DNA of 64,000 bases, from contig JAEWAE010000057.1 of NCBI GenBank assembly GCA_023391835.1, positions 1-64,000 on the forward strand, written 5' to 3'. The DNA comes from Bacillota bacterium. GTDB taxonomy: Bacteria > Bacillota > Clostridia > Oscillospirales > Ethanoligenentaceae. Position 1 is the stretch's first letter. Every line of letters starts with the position of its first letter. A program made the translations under genes and the position numbers. Under the pieces are notes generated by a model. The model saw nothing but the letters and a program-made list of their open reading frames with translations, had not been told where the DNA came from and made no database searches. Below, in pieces: positions 24,724 through 34,100 of this stretch.

Positions 24724-24924
24724 TCAGGCCTGTTCTTTGCTGACTTCTTCCTGCTTGACAATTTCCTTGCCCTTGTAATAGCCGCAATTGCCACAGACCC
24801 TGTGGGGCATTTTCAGTTCCCCACACTGGGGGCACTTGACAAGACCCGGGGCCTCCAGCTTCCAGATGCTGGAACGCCGCTTGTCGCGTCTGGAGCGCGA
24901 CACCTTACTCTTCGGAACCGCCAT
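24724..24924 (-). CDS. rpmF: 50S ribosomal protein L32
   Basis: Predicted 66-residue protein beginning MAVPKSKVSRSRRDKRR, the family signature, with a zinc-binding CPQC...CGNC pair (residues 31-34 and 44-47). It follows yceD, as in most bacteria, and shares its transcript. Confidence 0.97.
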   Translation of the reverse strand: MAVPKSKVSRSRRDKRRSSIWKLEAPGLVKCPQCGELKMPHRVCGNCGYYKGKEIVKQEEVSKEQA

Positions 24925-25000
24925 TCAAAACCCTCCCTCACCACAACACGAAGCCGTGAATTATGGATTCAATATCATAGCAAAACGGCGGAAACGGTTT

Positions 25001-25483
25001 TCACCGCTCGCAGCCGCAGTCGCTTTCGTTGAGATTGTGCCCGCACACCGGACATAGGCCCTTGCAATCCTCGCGGCAGAGATTTTTCATCGGCAGGCTC
25101 AGCACGACCAGCGAGCGCACCAGCTCGTCCAGATCCAGCCGATCCCCGAGGCAGGGAATGAGCTCGTCCGCTCCTTCCCGCCGCCACTGAGTCGATTCGG
25201 GCTCGTCGACCGGGTTTTCCGCCACCAGCAACCCCGCCAAAGGCACCGAGCCCGCCATGTCGATAGGCGTCAGACACCGATCGCACCGGGCATGCCAGCT
25301 AAAATCCGCCCGGCCTTCCAGCGAGACGGCCCCGGCACGATTTACCGCCGAGCCCGCCACATGCACCGGCTCAGAAAACGGACGGCTGCCGTCAGCCGCC
25401 TCATAACCGCTCAGGTCCAGCTCATAATCGAAATCGACGCGCGGCACGCCGCCCGCGAACAATTCCTTCAGCTGCAGAACCAT
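25001..25483 (-). CDS. yceD: YceD/DUF177 family protein
   Basis: Predicted 160-residue protein of the DUF177 family encoded directly ahead of rpmF; the family is linked to large-subunit rRNA accumulation. A Cys-rich C-terminus, LCREDCKGLCPVCGHNLNE, is typical of the Gram-positive branch and may bind zinc. The start at 25483 (MVLQLKEL) follows GGAGG; a longer frame to 25525 is not supported. A short leader with its own intrinsic terminator precedes it. Confidence 0.9.
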   Translation of the reverse strand: MVLQLKELFAGGVPRVDFDYELDLSGYEAADGSRPFSEPVHVAGSAVNRAGAVSLEGRADFSWHARCDRCLTPIDMAGSVPLAGLLVAENPVDEPESTQWRREGADELIPCLGDRLDLDELVRSLVVLSLPMKNLCREDCKGLCPVCGHNLNESDCGCER

Positions 25484-25548
25484 ATCCGACCTCCGAAACT
25501 GGCGGCACCTGCCGCCGGATACCATGCGGCCGACATCACCGAAAAGTG

Positions 25549-25574
25549 AAAAAAGCGCAGTAATTTCGCTGCGC
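25549..25574 (-). terminator. intrinsic terminator inside the yceD-rpmF leader
   Basis: Stem GCGCAG...CTGCGC (25555-25574) followed by six Ts on the minus strand. It lies about 20 bases after the expected start of transcription and 65 bases before the yceD ATG, so it sits where an attenuator would. Confidence 0.65.
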
Positions 25575-25593
25575 CCCGCAAGGCCACTTAAAC

Positions 25594-25622
25594 AGTATAC
25601 CCACGCGGCCGGGGTTTGTCAA
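25594..25622 (-). promoter_or_regulatory. promoter of yceD-rpmF
   Basis: Minus-strand -35 TTGACA (25617-25622), 17-base spacer, -10 TATACT (25594-25599). Confidence 0.85.
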
Positions 25623-25654
25623 TAGTTGTTTTCCGCCGCGGAAGCAGGCACAAA

Positions 25655-25682
25655 GGGAGCCGGAGCATCCGCTCCGGCTCCC
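25655..25682 (-). terminator. hairpin after the P-loop gene
   Basis: Perfect 12-base arms GGGAGCCGGAGC/GCTCCGGCTCCC with a 4-base loop. The minus-strand tail TTTGTG is a short U-run. Confidence 0.6.
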
Positions 25683-25704
25683 TCCGGCCCCGCAGAGGGG
25701 CAAA

Positions 25705-26127
25705 TCACACCAGGTTTGCTACTACGTATTTACGGATGCCGTCGGGCAGATCGTTCTCATCGTGGGAAACCGTCATCACCACGTGGAAATTGCCGTCCGC
25801 GCCGATGGAATTGACCTTGTCGAAAAATTCGACCGCCTTTTCCGCATCGTCGCCGGTGATTTTGGCAACCGAATCGACGAAGACATCCGTCACATCGTAA
25901 TCCGAAGCCGCAATACCCGCCAGGAAACCGTAAAACGCGTCGAAACCGGAGACCTGATAATCCTCGGTATTGAAAAGACGGACGTTGTGCGCGATGTCAT
26001 AGGTAAGTTTGCTGCCCTTCTCAATGCAGACGGCTTTGCCGCTGGTGGTTTCGGCTGCCTCATTGACCATGGAGATCAGCTTTTTGGTCTTGCCGGAGCC
26101 TTTTTTCCCGGAAATCAGTTTCAGCAT
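25705..26127 (-). CDS. small P-loop protein of unknown function
   Basis: Predicted 140-residue soluble protein. A Walker A motif, ISGKKGSGKTKKL, sits at the extreme N-terminus (residues 5-17); a Walker B-like strand may be VTDVFVDSVAKI. No further domain is present, so it is much shorter than most P-loop ATPases. I recall similar short proteins in many Clostridia, annotated as hypothetical or loosely as PilT-like. It lies 55 bases after pgi on the same strand and may be read through from it. Function unknown. Confidence 0.75.
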   Translation of the reverse strand: MLKLISGKKGSGKTKKLISMVNEAAETTSGKAVCIEKGSKLTYDIAHNVRLFNTEDYQVSGFDAFYGFLAGIAASDYDVTDVFVDSVAKITGDDAEKAVEFFDKVNSIGADGNFHVVMTVSHDENDLPDGIRKYVVANLV

Positions 26128-26182
26128 ACGCAGACCCTCCTGTGTTTTTTCTCAATCTATGTGGAGTGTGAGGATTTCAAAA

Positions 26183-27523
26183 TCAGAGCTTGCCGAGCCG
26201 TTTTTCCAGGGTGGCTTTCTGTGCCTCGTAACCCGGCTTGCCCAGCAGAGCGAACATATTCTTCTTATAACTCTCGACGCCCGGCTGGTTGAAGGGGTTG
26301 ACCCCCAGCATATAACCGGAAACCGCGCAGGCCTTTTCGAAGAAATAGATCATATAGCCAAGCTCGCTCTCGCTGACTTCAGGCGTTTCCAGCACGATGC
26401 TGGGCACACCGCCGTCGGCATGGGCAAGGACGGTGCCCTCATAGGCCCGGTCGTTGACATACTGCATGGTCTTGCCTGCCAGGAAATTGAGCCCGTCGCC
26501 GTCGCCCTCGGCTTCGCCCAGGGTGATATCCGCTTTGGGCTTGGCAAAATGGACCACCGTCTCAAACATGGTGCGGCTGCCCTGCTGGATAAACTGGCCC
26601 AGGGAGTGCAGATCGGTGGAAAAAGTGGCCGAGGCCGGGAAAAGGCCCTTGCCGTCCTTGCCCTCGCTCTCGCCGAAGAGCTGTTTCCACCACTCGCCCA
26701 TCATACCGAACGCCGGCTCGTAGCTCACCAGCAGCTCGATAAGGCGGCCCTTGCGCGACAGAATATTGCGGGCGGCGGCATAGCGCACCGCGGCGTTATC
26801 CATGCCGCTGCCGGCAAGCTCGTCCCGCGCCAGGGCGGCACCGGCCATGAGCGCACCGATATCCGCGCCCGACACGGCGATGGGCAGCAGACCCACGGCG
26901 GTGAGCACGGAGTAACGGCCGCCCACGTCATCCGGGATGACGAAAGTTTCGTAGCCTTCGCGGTCCGAGAGCTCCTTGAGAGTGCCCCGGGCTTTGTCGG
27001 TGGTGGCATAAATGCGGCTCTTGGCGCCTTCGCGGCCATATTTCTTTTCGAGCATTTCGCGGAAAATGCGGAAAGCGATGGCCGGCTCGGTGGTGGTGCC
27101 GGATTTGGAAATCACGTTGACGGAAACATCCCGCCCCTCGCAGATGGCGAGCACCTCGCTGAGATAACCGGGATTGATGCTGTTGCCCACAAAATAAATG
27201 TCGGGCGTCGGTTTGCTGATGCCGTTGTAAAGCGGGGATTTGAGCAGCTCGACGGCCGCCCGGGCCCCCAGATAGGAGCCGCCTATGCCGATGACGATGA
27301 GGATGTCGCTGTTTTTGCGGATGCGCGCAGCGGCGGCACGGATGCGTTCGAATTCATTGCGGTCATAGTCGGCGGGCAAATCCACCCAGCCGAGGAAATC
27401 GCTGCCCGGGCCGGTGCGCCGCTCCAGCAGCTCGCACGCGGCGGCGGCCTGATACCCGATGGCCTCAAACTCACTGTCGGCGATAAACTCGCCCAGATAG
27501 CGCCCGTTAAACTTCACAGCCAT
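26183..27523 (-). CDS. pgi: glucose-6-phosphate isomerase
   Basis: Predicted 446-residue enzyme interconverting glucose 6-phosphate and fructose 6-phosphate, of the shorter form usual in Gram-positives. Phosphate-binding and signature segments are VIGIGGSYLGARA, VISKSGTTTEPA and GIDALVFT-independent C-terminal VNPFNQPGVESYK. The ATG at 27523 (MAVKFNGRYL) follows GGAGG; an upstream frame start at 27655 overlaps the promoter and is rejected. Confidence 0.96.
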   Translation of the reverse strand: MAVKFNGRYLGEFIADSEFEAIGYQAAAACELLERRTGPGSDFLGWVDLPADYDRNEFERIRAAAARIRKNSDILIVIGIGGSYLGARAAVELLKSPLYNGISKPTPDIYFVGNSINPGYLSEVLAICEGRDVSVNVISKSGTTTEPAIAFRIFREMLEKKYGREGAKSRIYATTDKARGTLKELSDREGYETFVIPDDVGGRYSVLTAVGLLPIAVSGADIGALMAGAALARDELAGSGMDNAAVRYAAARNILSRKGRLIELLVSYEPAFGMMGEWWKQLFGESEGKDGKGLFPASATFSTDLHSLGQFIQQGSRTMFETVVHFAKPKADITLGEAEGDGDGLNFLAGKTMQYVNDRAYEGTVLAHADGGVPSIVLETPEVSESELGYMIYFFEKACAVSGYMLGVNPFNQPGVESYKKNMFALLGKPGYEAQKATLEKRLGKL

Positions 27524-27626
27524 ATGATGGCCTCCATATTTTGGTGTGTTCCGGGAGCCGCCGCACCGGCGGACCACGGCCTGCCGGCGGCAAAAAAGCG
27601 GCCTTCCGACCCGGCTTCCTATAATT

Positions 27627-27655
27627 ATTGTACTTGAATCCACAGGGGATTGCAA
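27627..27655 (-). promoter_or_regulatory. pgi promoter
   Basis: Minus-strand -35 TTGCAA (27650-27655), 17-base spacer, -10 TACAAT (27627-27632). Confidence 0.7.
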
Positions 27656-27706
27656 GCCTCCGGCCCGTATTTTTGCTGGGCGGGCGCCAAATTGCGCACC
27701 CGCTCA

Positions 27707-29083
27707 TCACACGATATGGGAAAACAGCCGGGCAAACGCCGAGCCGAAAGTCATCACGCCGACGGCCTGTGTGGCCTTGAGCGGGACCGAGCCGATTTTC
27801 TGGTTATCAAGCCAGAAGGTGATCTCCCCCACCACCTGACCCTTGACCACCGGCGCCATCACATTGGGCGCGCAGGTGATTTCGCGGCGGATACTCTTTT
27901 CCTTGCCCTTCTGGGTCAGCAGCGACGCACCGTCTTCCGCCGCCGCGGCCACGGCGTCTTTCTGCCCGTGAAGCACCTTGACTTTGAGATCCTTGGCGGA
28001 AATGTCGGGCGTGACGCGGGAATAATTGGCGAAGCCGTAGTCGAGCATGTTGCCCGCGGAGAGGAAGCGATCCTTCATATTGCTGCAATCCAGGACCACG
28101 GCAATGAGCTGCATGCCGTCCCGTTTGGCCGTGGCCGACAGGCAGCAGCCGGCCTTGCCGGTGGAGCCGGTCTTGAGCCCGTTGCAGCCGTCGTAAGAGT
28201 GGATGAGTTTATTGGTATTATAGAGTGCGGTCTTGCCGTCGCGGAGGGAGTCCATCCAGATGCTGCAATAATTGAAGATATTCTCGTGGGCGATGAGCGC
28301 ACGGGACATGAGCATCACGTCGTAGGCCGACGTGGTGTTGGCGTCGGTGTCGTCGAGCCCCGTGCAGTTGACGAAGGTGGTGTCGTTCATGCCCAACGCC
28401 TTGGCCTTCTCATTCATCAGGGCCACGAAGGCCTGCTCGGAACCGGCGACTTTTTCGGCCAGGGCCACCGCCGCGTCGTTGGCCGAGCTGATAGCCATGG
28501 CCTTAAACAGATCGTTGACGCTCATCACTTCGCCCGGCGCCAGCCATATATCCGACCCGCCCATTGAGGAGGCGTGGGGGCTGGCTGTGATCTTGTCGTC
28601 AAGCGAGAATTTGCCGCCCTCGATGGCCTCCAGCACCAGCAGTTCGGTCATGATCTTGGTGATGCTGGCGGGGTAAAGCTTCTCGTGGGGGTTATTCTCA
28701 TAGAGCACCCGGCCGGTGGAAGCCTCCGCCAGCACGGCCGCCTTGCCGCGCATGTCGATGGCCGGCTGCGCGGCCTGAGCCGAGCCGCTCTGGCTGCCGC
28801 CCGATGAAGCCGAGGAGGAACCCGATGCCACCCCGGGCGAGACCGCGGAGGACGGCGATTTGGATGCGGCGGAGGACGCCGCAGAGGATGCCGCGGACGC
28901 GGTCTTAGTGCCCGACGTCCGGGCGGACGATTGAGCCGCCGGGGACCCGGCCCCGGAGGATGTCTTGGATGCGGCCGATGAGGCCCCCGCCGCCTGGGAG
29001 CCGGATGCCGCGACGGTCGTCAGCAGCACGGCTGCACACACCGTCACCGCGCACACGGCCGCCACCATTCGCACAAGTTTCAT
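27707..29083 (-). CDS. D-alanyl-D-alanine carboxypeptidase (DacF/PBP5 type)
   Basis: Predicted 458-residue exported low-molecular-weight penicillin-binding protein that trims peptidoglycan stem peptides. A signal peptide spans about residues 1-31. A Ser/Ala/Gly-rich low-complexity linker of about 75 residues follows, which is unusual for the family. The catalytic domain shows SITK (nucleophile serine), SAND (S-x-N) and KTGSTGKAG, then a C-terminal PBP5-associated beta domain. No clear C-terminal membrane anchor is seen (it ends FGSAFARLFSHIV). Start at 29083 by signal peptide and upstream GGGAAGG. B. subtilis dacF is sporulation-controlled; no sigma-F promoter is evident here. Confidence 0.92.
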   Translation of the reverse strand: MKLVRMVAAVCAVTVCAAVLLTTVAASGSQAAGASSAASKTSSGAGSPAAQSSARTSGTKTASAASSAASSAASKSPSSAVSPGVASGSSSASSGGSQSGSAQAAQPAIDMRGKAAVLAEASTGRVLYENNPHEKLYPASITKIMTELLVLEAIEGGKFSLDDKITASPHASSMGGSDIWLAPGEVMSVNDLFKAMAISSANDAAVALAEKVAGSEQAFVALMNEKAKALGMNDTTFVNCTGLDDTDANTTSAYDVMLMSRALIAHENIFNYCSIWMDSLRDGKTALYNTNKLIHSYDGCNGLKTGSTGKAGCCLSATAKRDGMQLIAVVLDCSNMKDRFLSAGNMLDYGFANYSRVTPDISAKDLKVKVLHGQKDAVAAAAEDGASLLTQKGKEKSIRREITCAPNVMAPVVKGQVVGEITFWLDNQKIGSVPLKATQAVGVMTFGSAFARLFSHIV

Positions 29084-29220
29084 AGTCAACCCTGCCTTCC
29101 CGGCCTGCGGGCGTCCGGGCATGCCGGCCGCGGGAACAGACCCGTCTGCTTTGCCGGTCTGCCGGACGGGCAACACCGGCTTCCCAAAAAAGTATATGCA
29201 CAGACATGGCCGGGCAATAC

Positions 29221-29258
29221 AAAAAGAGGGCCCGCGGTAAACCGCGGGCCCTCTTTTA
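29221..29258. terminator. terminator after the HPr-like gene
   Basis: Stem GAGGGCCCGCGG/CCGCGGGCCCTC with a 4-base loop, TTTTTG on the minus-strand side and TTTTAA on the plus-strand side. Confidence 0.88.
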
Positions 29259-29273
29259 ACGGACAATGTGAGA

Positions 29274-29504
29274 TCACTTCGCCGCAAACGGCGCAATTTC
29301 CTTTAGGAAAGGAGAATCCGGATCGCAGCGGGCGTCGAGCTTGATGGGCTTGGAAAGATCCAAGCTGAAGATGCCCATGATGGATTTGGCATCAATCACA
29401 TAGCGTCCGGAGGTCAGATCCACTTCAAAATCATACTTGGAAACTATGTTCACGAAATTTTTGACATCATTGATGGTGTTCAGAAGAATGTTTTCACTCA
29501 CCAT
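29274..29504 (-). CDS. HPr-like protein lacking the phosphorylatable histidine
   Basis: Predicted 76-residue protein with the HPr fold pattern. The segment equivalent to HPr residues around Ser46 is well kept (DAKSIMGIFSLDLSKPI), but the N-terminal GIHARPA segment with the PTS histidine is absent (NTINDVKNFVNIVSKYD instead). It therefore cannot act as a normal PTS phosphocarrier; a Crh-like regulatory role through the serine is possible. Such proteins are frequent in Clostridia. It has its own promoter and terminator. Confidence 0.85.
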   Translation of the reverse strand: MVSENILLNTINDVKNFVNIVSKYDFEVDLTSGRYVIDAKSIMGIFSLDLSKPIKLDARCDPDSPFLKEIAPFAAK

Positions 29505-29553
29505 GATAACTGCCTCCCTATTTTATCAAATCTTATAGGAATCGCCTAGCTTT

Positions 29554-29582
29554 ACTATATCAGCTGTGAAATGCTTAGTCAA
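29554..29582 (-). promoter_or_regulatory. promoter of the HPr-like gene
   Basis: Minus-strand -35 TTGACT (29577-29582), 17-base spacer, -10 TATAGT (29554-29559). Confidence 0.75.
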
Positions 29583-29589
29583 CAAGCAA

Positions 29590-29618
29590 TTGTATTTCCG
29601 GCGCATTTTTATTATAAT
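29590..29618 (+). promoter_or_regulatory. mtaB promoter
   Basis: -35 TTGTAT (29590-29595), 17-base spacer, -10 TATAAT (29613-29618); divergent from the HPr-like promoter. Confidence 0.65.
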
Positions 29619-29660
29619 ATACAAATAGGGTTCTGTTTTTTTCACAGTTCGGATTTCCGC

Positions 29661-29694
29661 CGGCGCAGGCGCCCGGTCGGCGCAGGCGCCCGGT
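29661..29694 (+). repeat. two tandem 17-base copies upstream of mtaB
   Basis: CGGCGCAGGCGCCCGGT occurs twice head to tail in the mtaB leader, each copy containing GGCGC/GCGCC self-complementarity. Confidence 0.85.
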
Positions 29695-29723
29695 CGAGGG
29701 CCCCTCAGGGCGGAGGAGGGTCA

Positions 29724-31016
29724 ATGAAAGCTGCCTTTTACACGCTGGGCTGCAAAGTCAATCAGTACGAGACGCAGATCATGGAACAGAAGCTGGCCGA
29801 GGCCGGTTTCGAGATCGTCTCGCCCGATTGCCCGGCGGATGTTTACATAATTAATTCCTGTACGGTCACGGCGGAAAGCGACCGCAAGACCCGGCAGATG
29901 CTGCGCCGGCTCAAGCGGCATAATCCCCACGCGCTGGCGGTGCTCACGGGCTGTTTCCCCCAGTCGGCGCCCGGGCGTGCCGCCGCCTTTGAGGAAGCGG
30001 ACGTGGTCACCGGCGTGCGCGGCCGGGGGCATATCGACCGGCTGATCGCCGAGGCCATGGAAAGCGGCCGGCGCATCGTGCGGGTGACGGATTTCACGCC
30101 CGGCGAAGATTTTGAGCCCATGGAGGCGGAGCGTTTCGCCGAGCGCACGCGGGCGTTTGTCAAAATCGAGGACGGGTGCCGCAATTTCTGCTCCTACTGC
30201 ATCATCCCCTATTCCCGGGGGCCGGTGCGCTCCAAGCCGCTGGACCAGCTCCGCGAGGAACTGGAAGGACTCGCCCGGGCCGGCTACCGGGAAACGGTGC
30301 TTGTGGGCATCAACCTGTCGGCCTACGGCAGCGATTTCGGGCGGGGACTTGCCGACGCGGTGGAAACCGCACAGCATACCGACGGCATCGAGCGCATCCG
30401 GCTGGGCTCGCTGGAGCCGCATATCGTCACGGAGGATTTTGTGGCCCGGGCACTTCAGTGCCCCAAGCTGTGCCCCCATTTTCATCTATCGCTCCAAAGC
30501 GGGTGCGACGCCACTCTGCGGCGCATGAACCGCCGTTACGCCGCCGACGAGTACCGGCAGGCGGTGGCGCGGCTGCGGGCCGCTTTCCCCGGCTGCGGCA
30601 TCACCACCGACGTCATCGTCGGTTTTCCCGGCGAGACGGAGGATGAGTTTGTGCAGTCGCTCGCCTTCGTGCGGGAAATCGCCTTTTCCCAGACCCATGT
30701 ATTTTGCTATTCCCGCCGGGCGGGCACCCGGGCGGCTTTGATGCCGGATCAGATCCCGCAGGCGGAAAAGGAACGCCGCAGCCGACTGATGATCGCCGAG
30801 TGCCGCAAAAGCCGGGATGCCTTTTGGCAGGCCATGGAGGGGCGGGTCTGCCCCGTGCTGTTTGAGGAACGCAAAACGCCCGGCGTCAGCGAGGGCTTCG
30901 CCCCCAATTACGCGCCGGTGCAGGTACAAACCGAGCGGGATCTCCACGGCTCCATTCTGCCGGTGCGCATCACGGGCGCCGACCGGAACGGCTGCGTGGG
31001 GGAGCTGACCGGATAA
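29724..31016 (+). CDS. mtaB: tRNA t6A37 methylthiotransferase
   Basis: Predicted 430-residue radical-SAM enzyme that methylthiolates t6A at position 37 of tRNAs reading ANN codons. The N-terminal cluster domain has cysteines in TLGCKVNQYET, NSCTVTAESD and LTGCFPQ; the radical-SAM motif C-x3-C-x2-C is in CRNFCSYCIIPYSRG (about residue 152). A short TRAM-like C-terminus follows. MtaB rather than MiaB is favoured by LGCKVNQYE. Start by GGAGGAGGG upstream. Confidence 0.94.
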   Translation: MKAAFYTLGCKVNQYETQIMEQKLAEAGFEIVSPDCPADVYIINSCTVTAESDRKTRQMLRRLKRHNPHALAVLTGCFPQSAPGRAAAFEEADVVTGVRGRGHIDRLIAEAMESGRRIVRVTDFTPGEDFEPMEAERFAERTRAFVKIEDGCRNFCSYCIIPYSRGPVRSKPLDQLREELEGLARAGYRETVLVGINLSAYGSDFGRGLADAVETAQHTDGIERIRLGSLEPHIVTEDFVARALQCPKLCPHFHLSLQSGCDATLRRMNRRYAADEYRQAVARLRAAFPGCGITTDVIVGFPGETEDEFVQSLAFVREIAFSQTHVFCYSRRAGTRAALMPDQIPQAEKERRSRLMIAECRKSRDAFWQAMEGRVCPVLFEERKTPGVSEGFAPNYAPVQVQTERDLHGSILPVRITGADRNGCVGELTG

Positions 31017-31019
31017 ATC

Positions 31020-31044
31020 CCGTCGGCCGCGCCGACGGTTTTTT
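31020..31044 (+). terminator. terminator after mtaB
   Basis: Stem CCGTCGGC/GCCGACGG with a 3-base loop and six Ts, directly after the mtaB stop. Confidence 0.88.
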
Positions 31045-31121
31045 CATTATAAAGTCTGCCCGCCGAGGGGCGGTGCGGGAACGCGGGGAAGAATGAAACC
31101 GAATCACGGGAGTGTGTAACA

Positions 31122-34100
31122 ATGGCGGTATATCGCATTTATGTCGAAAAGCGTCCGGAATTCGCCGTGGAGGCCGCGGGTGTACTGGCGGACCTCAAAA
31201 ATGCCCTGCGTCCCAAAGGGGTGGAGGGGCTGCGCATTCTCAACCGTTACGACGTGGAGGGCATCTCGGAAGAAACCTTCGCCACCGCCAAGAGCACGGT
31301 GTTTTCAGAGCCGCAGGTGGATGTCGCCTACTCAGAGCTGCCCAATGCCGGGGAAGCCTGCCGGGTTTTCGCAGTGGAATATCTGCCGGGCCAGTTCGAC
31401 CAGCGGGCGGATTCCTGCGCCCAATGCATCGCGCTGCAGACCCAGGGGGACAAGCCCCTGGTGCGCACCGCGCGGGTCTATCAGCTCACCGGAGCCATTG
31501 ACGACGACACCTTTGCGCGCATCAAGGCCTATCTGATCAACCCGGTGGAAAGCCGTGAGGCCGCGCTCGAGCCCCGCGAAACGCTCAAGCAAGCCTACAG
31601 CGTGCCCTCGAAGGTCAAAATCCTGCTCAATTTCCGCAAGCTCACCCGGGAACAGTCCGTCGAATTCATCCGTGAATTCGGGCTGGCGATGGATGTGGAC
31701 GACCTGGAATTCTGCCGGGATTATTTCCGCGACGTGGAAAAACGCGACCCGACCATGACCGAAATCCGCATGATCGACACCTACTGGAGTGACCACTGCC
31801 GGCACACCACCTTCCTTACCCGGCTGGATAAGGCCGACATCGAGCCGGAGTACGTGCGCCGCAGCTATCAGAAATACTGCAAGGCCCGGCGGGAGGTCTA
31901 CGGCGACAAGGAACGCCCTCAGACGCTGATGGATATCGCCACCATGGGTGCGAAATACCTCAAGGCCAAGGGCCGGCTGCCCGACCTCGACCAGTCGGAG
32001 GAAATCAACGCCTGCTCGGTAAAGATCCAGGCCGACGTGGACGGCAAGCCCGAAGACTGGCTGCTGATGTTTAAAAACGAGACTCACAACCACCCCACCG
32101 AGATCGAGCCCTTCGGCGGCGCGGCCACCTGCCTGGGCGGAGCCATCCGCGACCCGCTTTCCGGCCGGTCGTACGTGTATCAGGCCATGCGGGTCACGGG
32201 CGCGGCCGACCCCCGCGCCCCTATGGAAAAGACGCTGCCCGGCAAACTGCCCCAGCGCAAAATCACGCTGGGCGCGGCGCAGGGCTACAGCTCCTACGGC
32301 AACCAGGTGGGGCTGGCCACCGGGCAGGTGAGCGAGATCTATCACCCGGGCTACGTGGCCAAGCGGCTGGAAACCGGCGCGGTCGTCGGTGCGGCCCCCG
32401 CCGAGAATGTGGTGCGCACCACCCCCGTGCCGGGCGACAAGGTCATCCTGCTGGGCGGGCGCACCGGGCGCGACGGCTGCGGCGGCGCCACCGGCTCTTC
32501 CAAATCCCATACAGTGGATTCGCTGGAAGCCTGCGGCGCCGAGGTACAGAAGGGCAACCCGCCGGAGGAGCGCAAGATCCAGCGGCTTTTCCGCAACCCG
32601 GACGCCACGCGGCTCATCAAACGCTGCAACGATTTCGGCGCCGGCGGTGTGTCGGTGGCCATCGGCGAGCTGGCCGACGGGCTGAGCATCGACCTGTCGG
32701 CCGTGCCGCGCAAATACGATGGGCTCGACGGCACCGAGCTTGCGATTTCAGAATCGCAGGAGCGCATGGCCGTGGTCGTGGCCGACGGCGACGTGGAAAA
32801 GTTCCGCGCACTGGCTTCGCAGGAAAACCTCGAGGCCACCGTGGTGGCCGAAGTGACCGAGGAGCCCCGGCTTAAAATGAGCTGGAACGGCAACGTCATC
32901 ATCAACCTGACGCGGGAATTTCTAAACTCCAACGGCGCGCCCAAGCATGCCTCGGTGGAAGTGGAAAACGGCGAGGTCGTGGGCATGGGTCTGACCCAGA
33001 GTTACACCGACCTGGGGCAGAAATGGCGGGAAGTGCTCGCCGACCTGAACGTCTGTTCCCAGAAGGGTCTGGGCGACCGGTTTGATTCCACCATCGGGGC
33101 CGGCTCGGTGCTGCTGCCCTACGGCGGCAAACGGCAGGCGACGCCGGCGCAGGCGATGGCCGCGAAGCTGCCCGTGCTGCGGGGCGAAACGACCACCTGT
33201 TCGCTGATGAGCTGGGGCTACAATCCCAACGTGGCCAGCGCCAGCCCCTATCACGGCGGCCTGCTCGCCGTGGTGGAGTCGGTGGCGAAGCTTGTCGCCG
33301 CGGGCGGCAGCACCCAAAAGGCCTGGCTCTCGCTTCAGGAATTTTTCGGCAGCCCGCGGGAGGACCCGCTGCGGTGGGGTCAGCCTTTCGCCGCGCTGCT
33401 GGGGGCGTTTGAGGCACAGATGAGCCTGGGTATCGGGGCCATCGGCGGCAAAGATTCCATGTCCGGCTCGTTTGAGGAGCACGACGTGCCCCCGACGCTG
33501 CTTTCCTTCTGCTGCGGCGTCACCAACGCCCAGCGGGTGCTTTCGCCGGAATTCAAGGCGGCGGGCGACAACGTGGTGGTCTTCCGCCCCCGGTATCACA
33601 AAAACAACATTCCGGATTTCCGCAGCCTGCGGCGGCTGTTTGCCAAGATCGAGTGTCTCGTCGCCGCCCACCGTATCGTGGCGGCGTGGGCGCTGGGCTC
33701 CGGCGGCGTGGGCGAAGGCTTGGCGAAGATGGCTTTCGGCAACGGCATCGGTTTCAAGTCGGAACGCCGGCTGGATATGGCCCAGCTTTTTGACCAGTGC
33801 TACGGCGGCTTCGTGGTGGAGGCTGCCGGCCGCCGCCGCATCGGCGGCAAGGTCATCGGCGTCACCACCGAGGACCCCCGCATGGTCATTGGCGCGCTGA
33901 GTCTGCCCCTCAAGGATCTGGAAAGCGCCTGGACGGCGCCGCTGGAGGGCATCTTCCCCACCCAGGCCAAGACTCCCGCCGCCCACGCCCGGTCGTTCTC
34001 GTTTGAAAAACACTCCGAGTTGCGGCCCAAGGCCCACTTTTCTTCCCCGCGGGTGCTCATACCCGTCTTCCCCGGCACCAACTGCGAATACGACGCGGCG

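Noticed and set aside
31045..31121. Purine riboswitch upstream of purL
   Set aside because: Only 105 bases separate mtaB and purL, mostly terminator and ribosome site; no purine-aptamer core is present.
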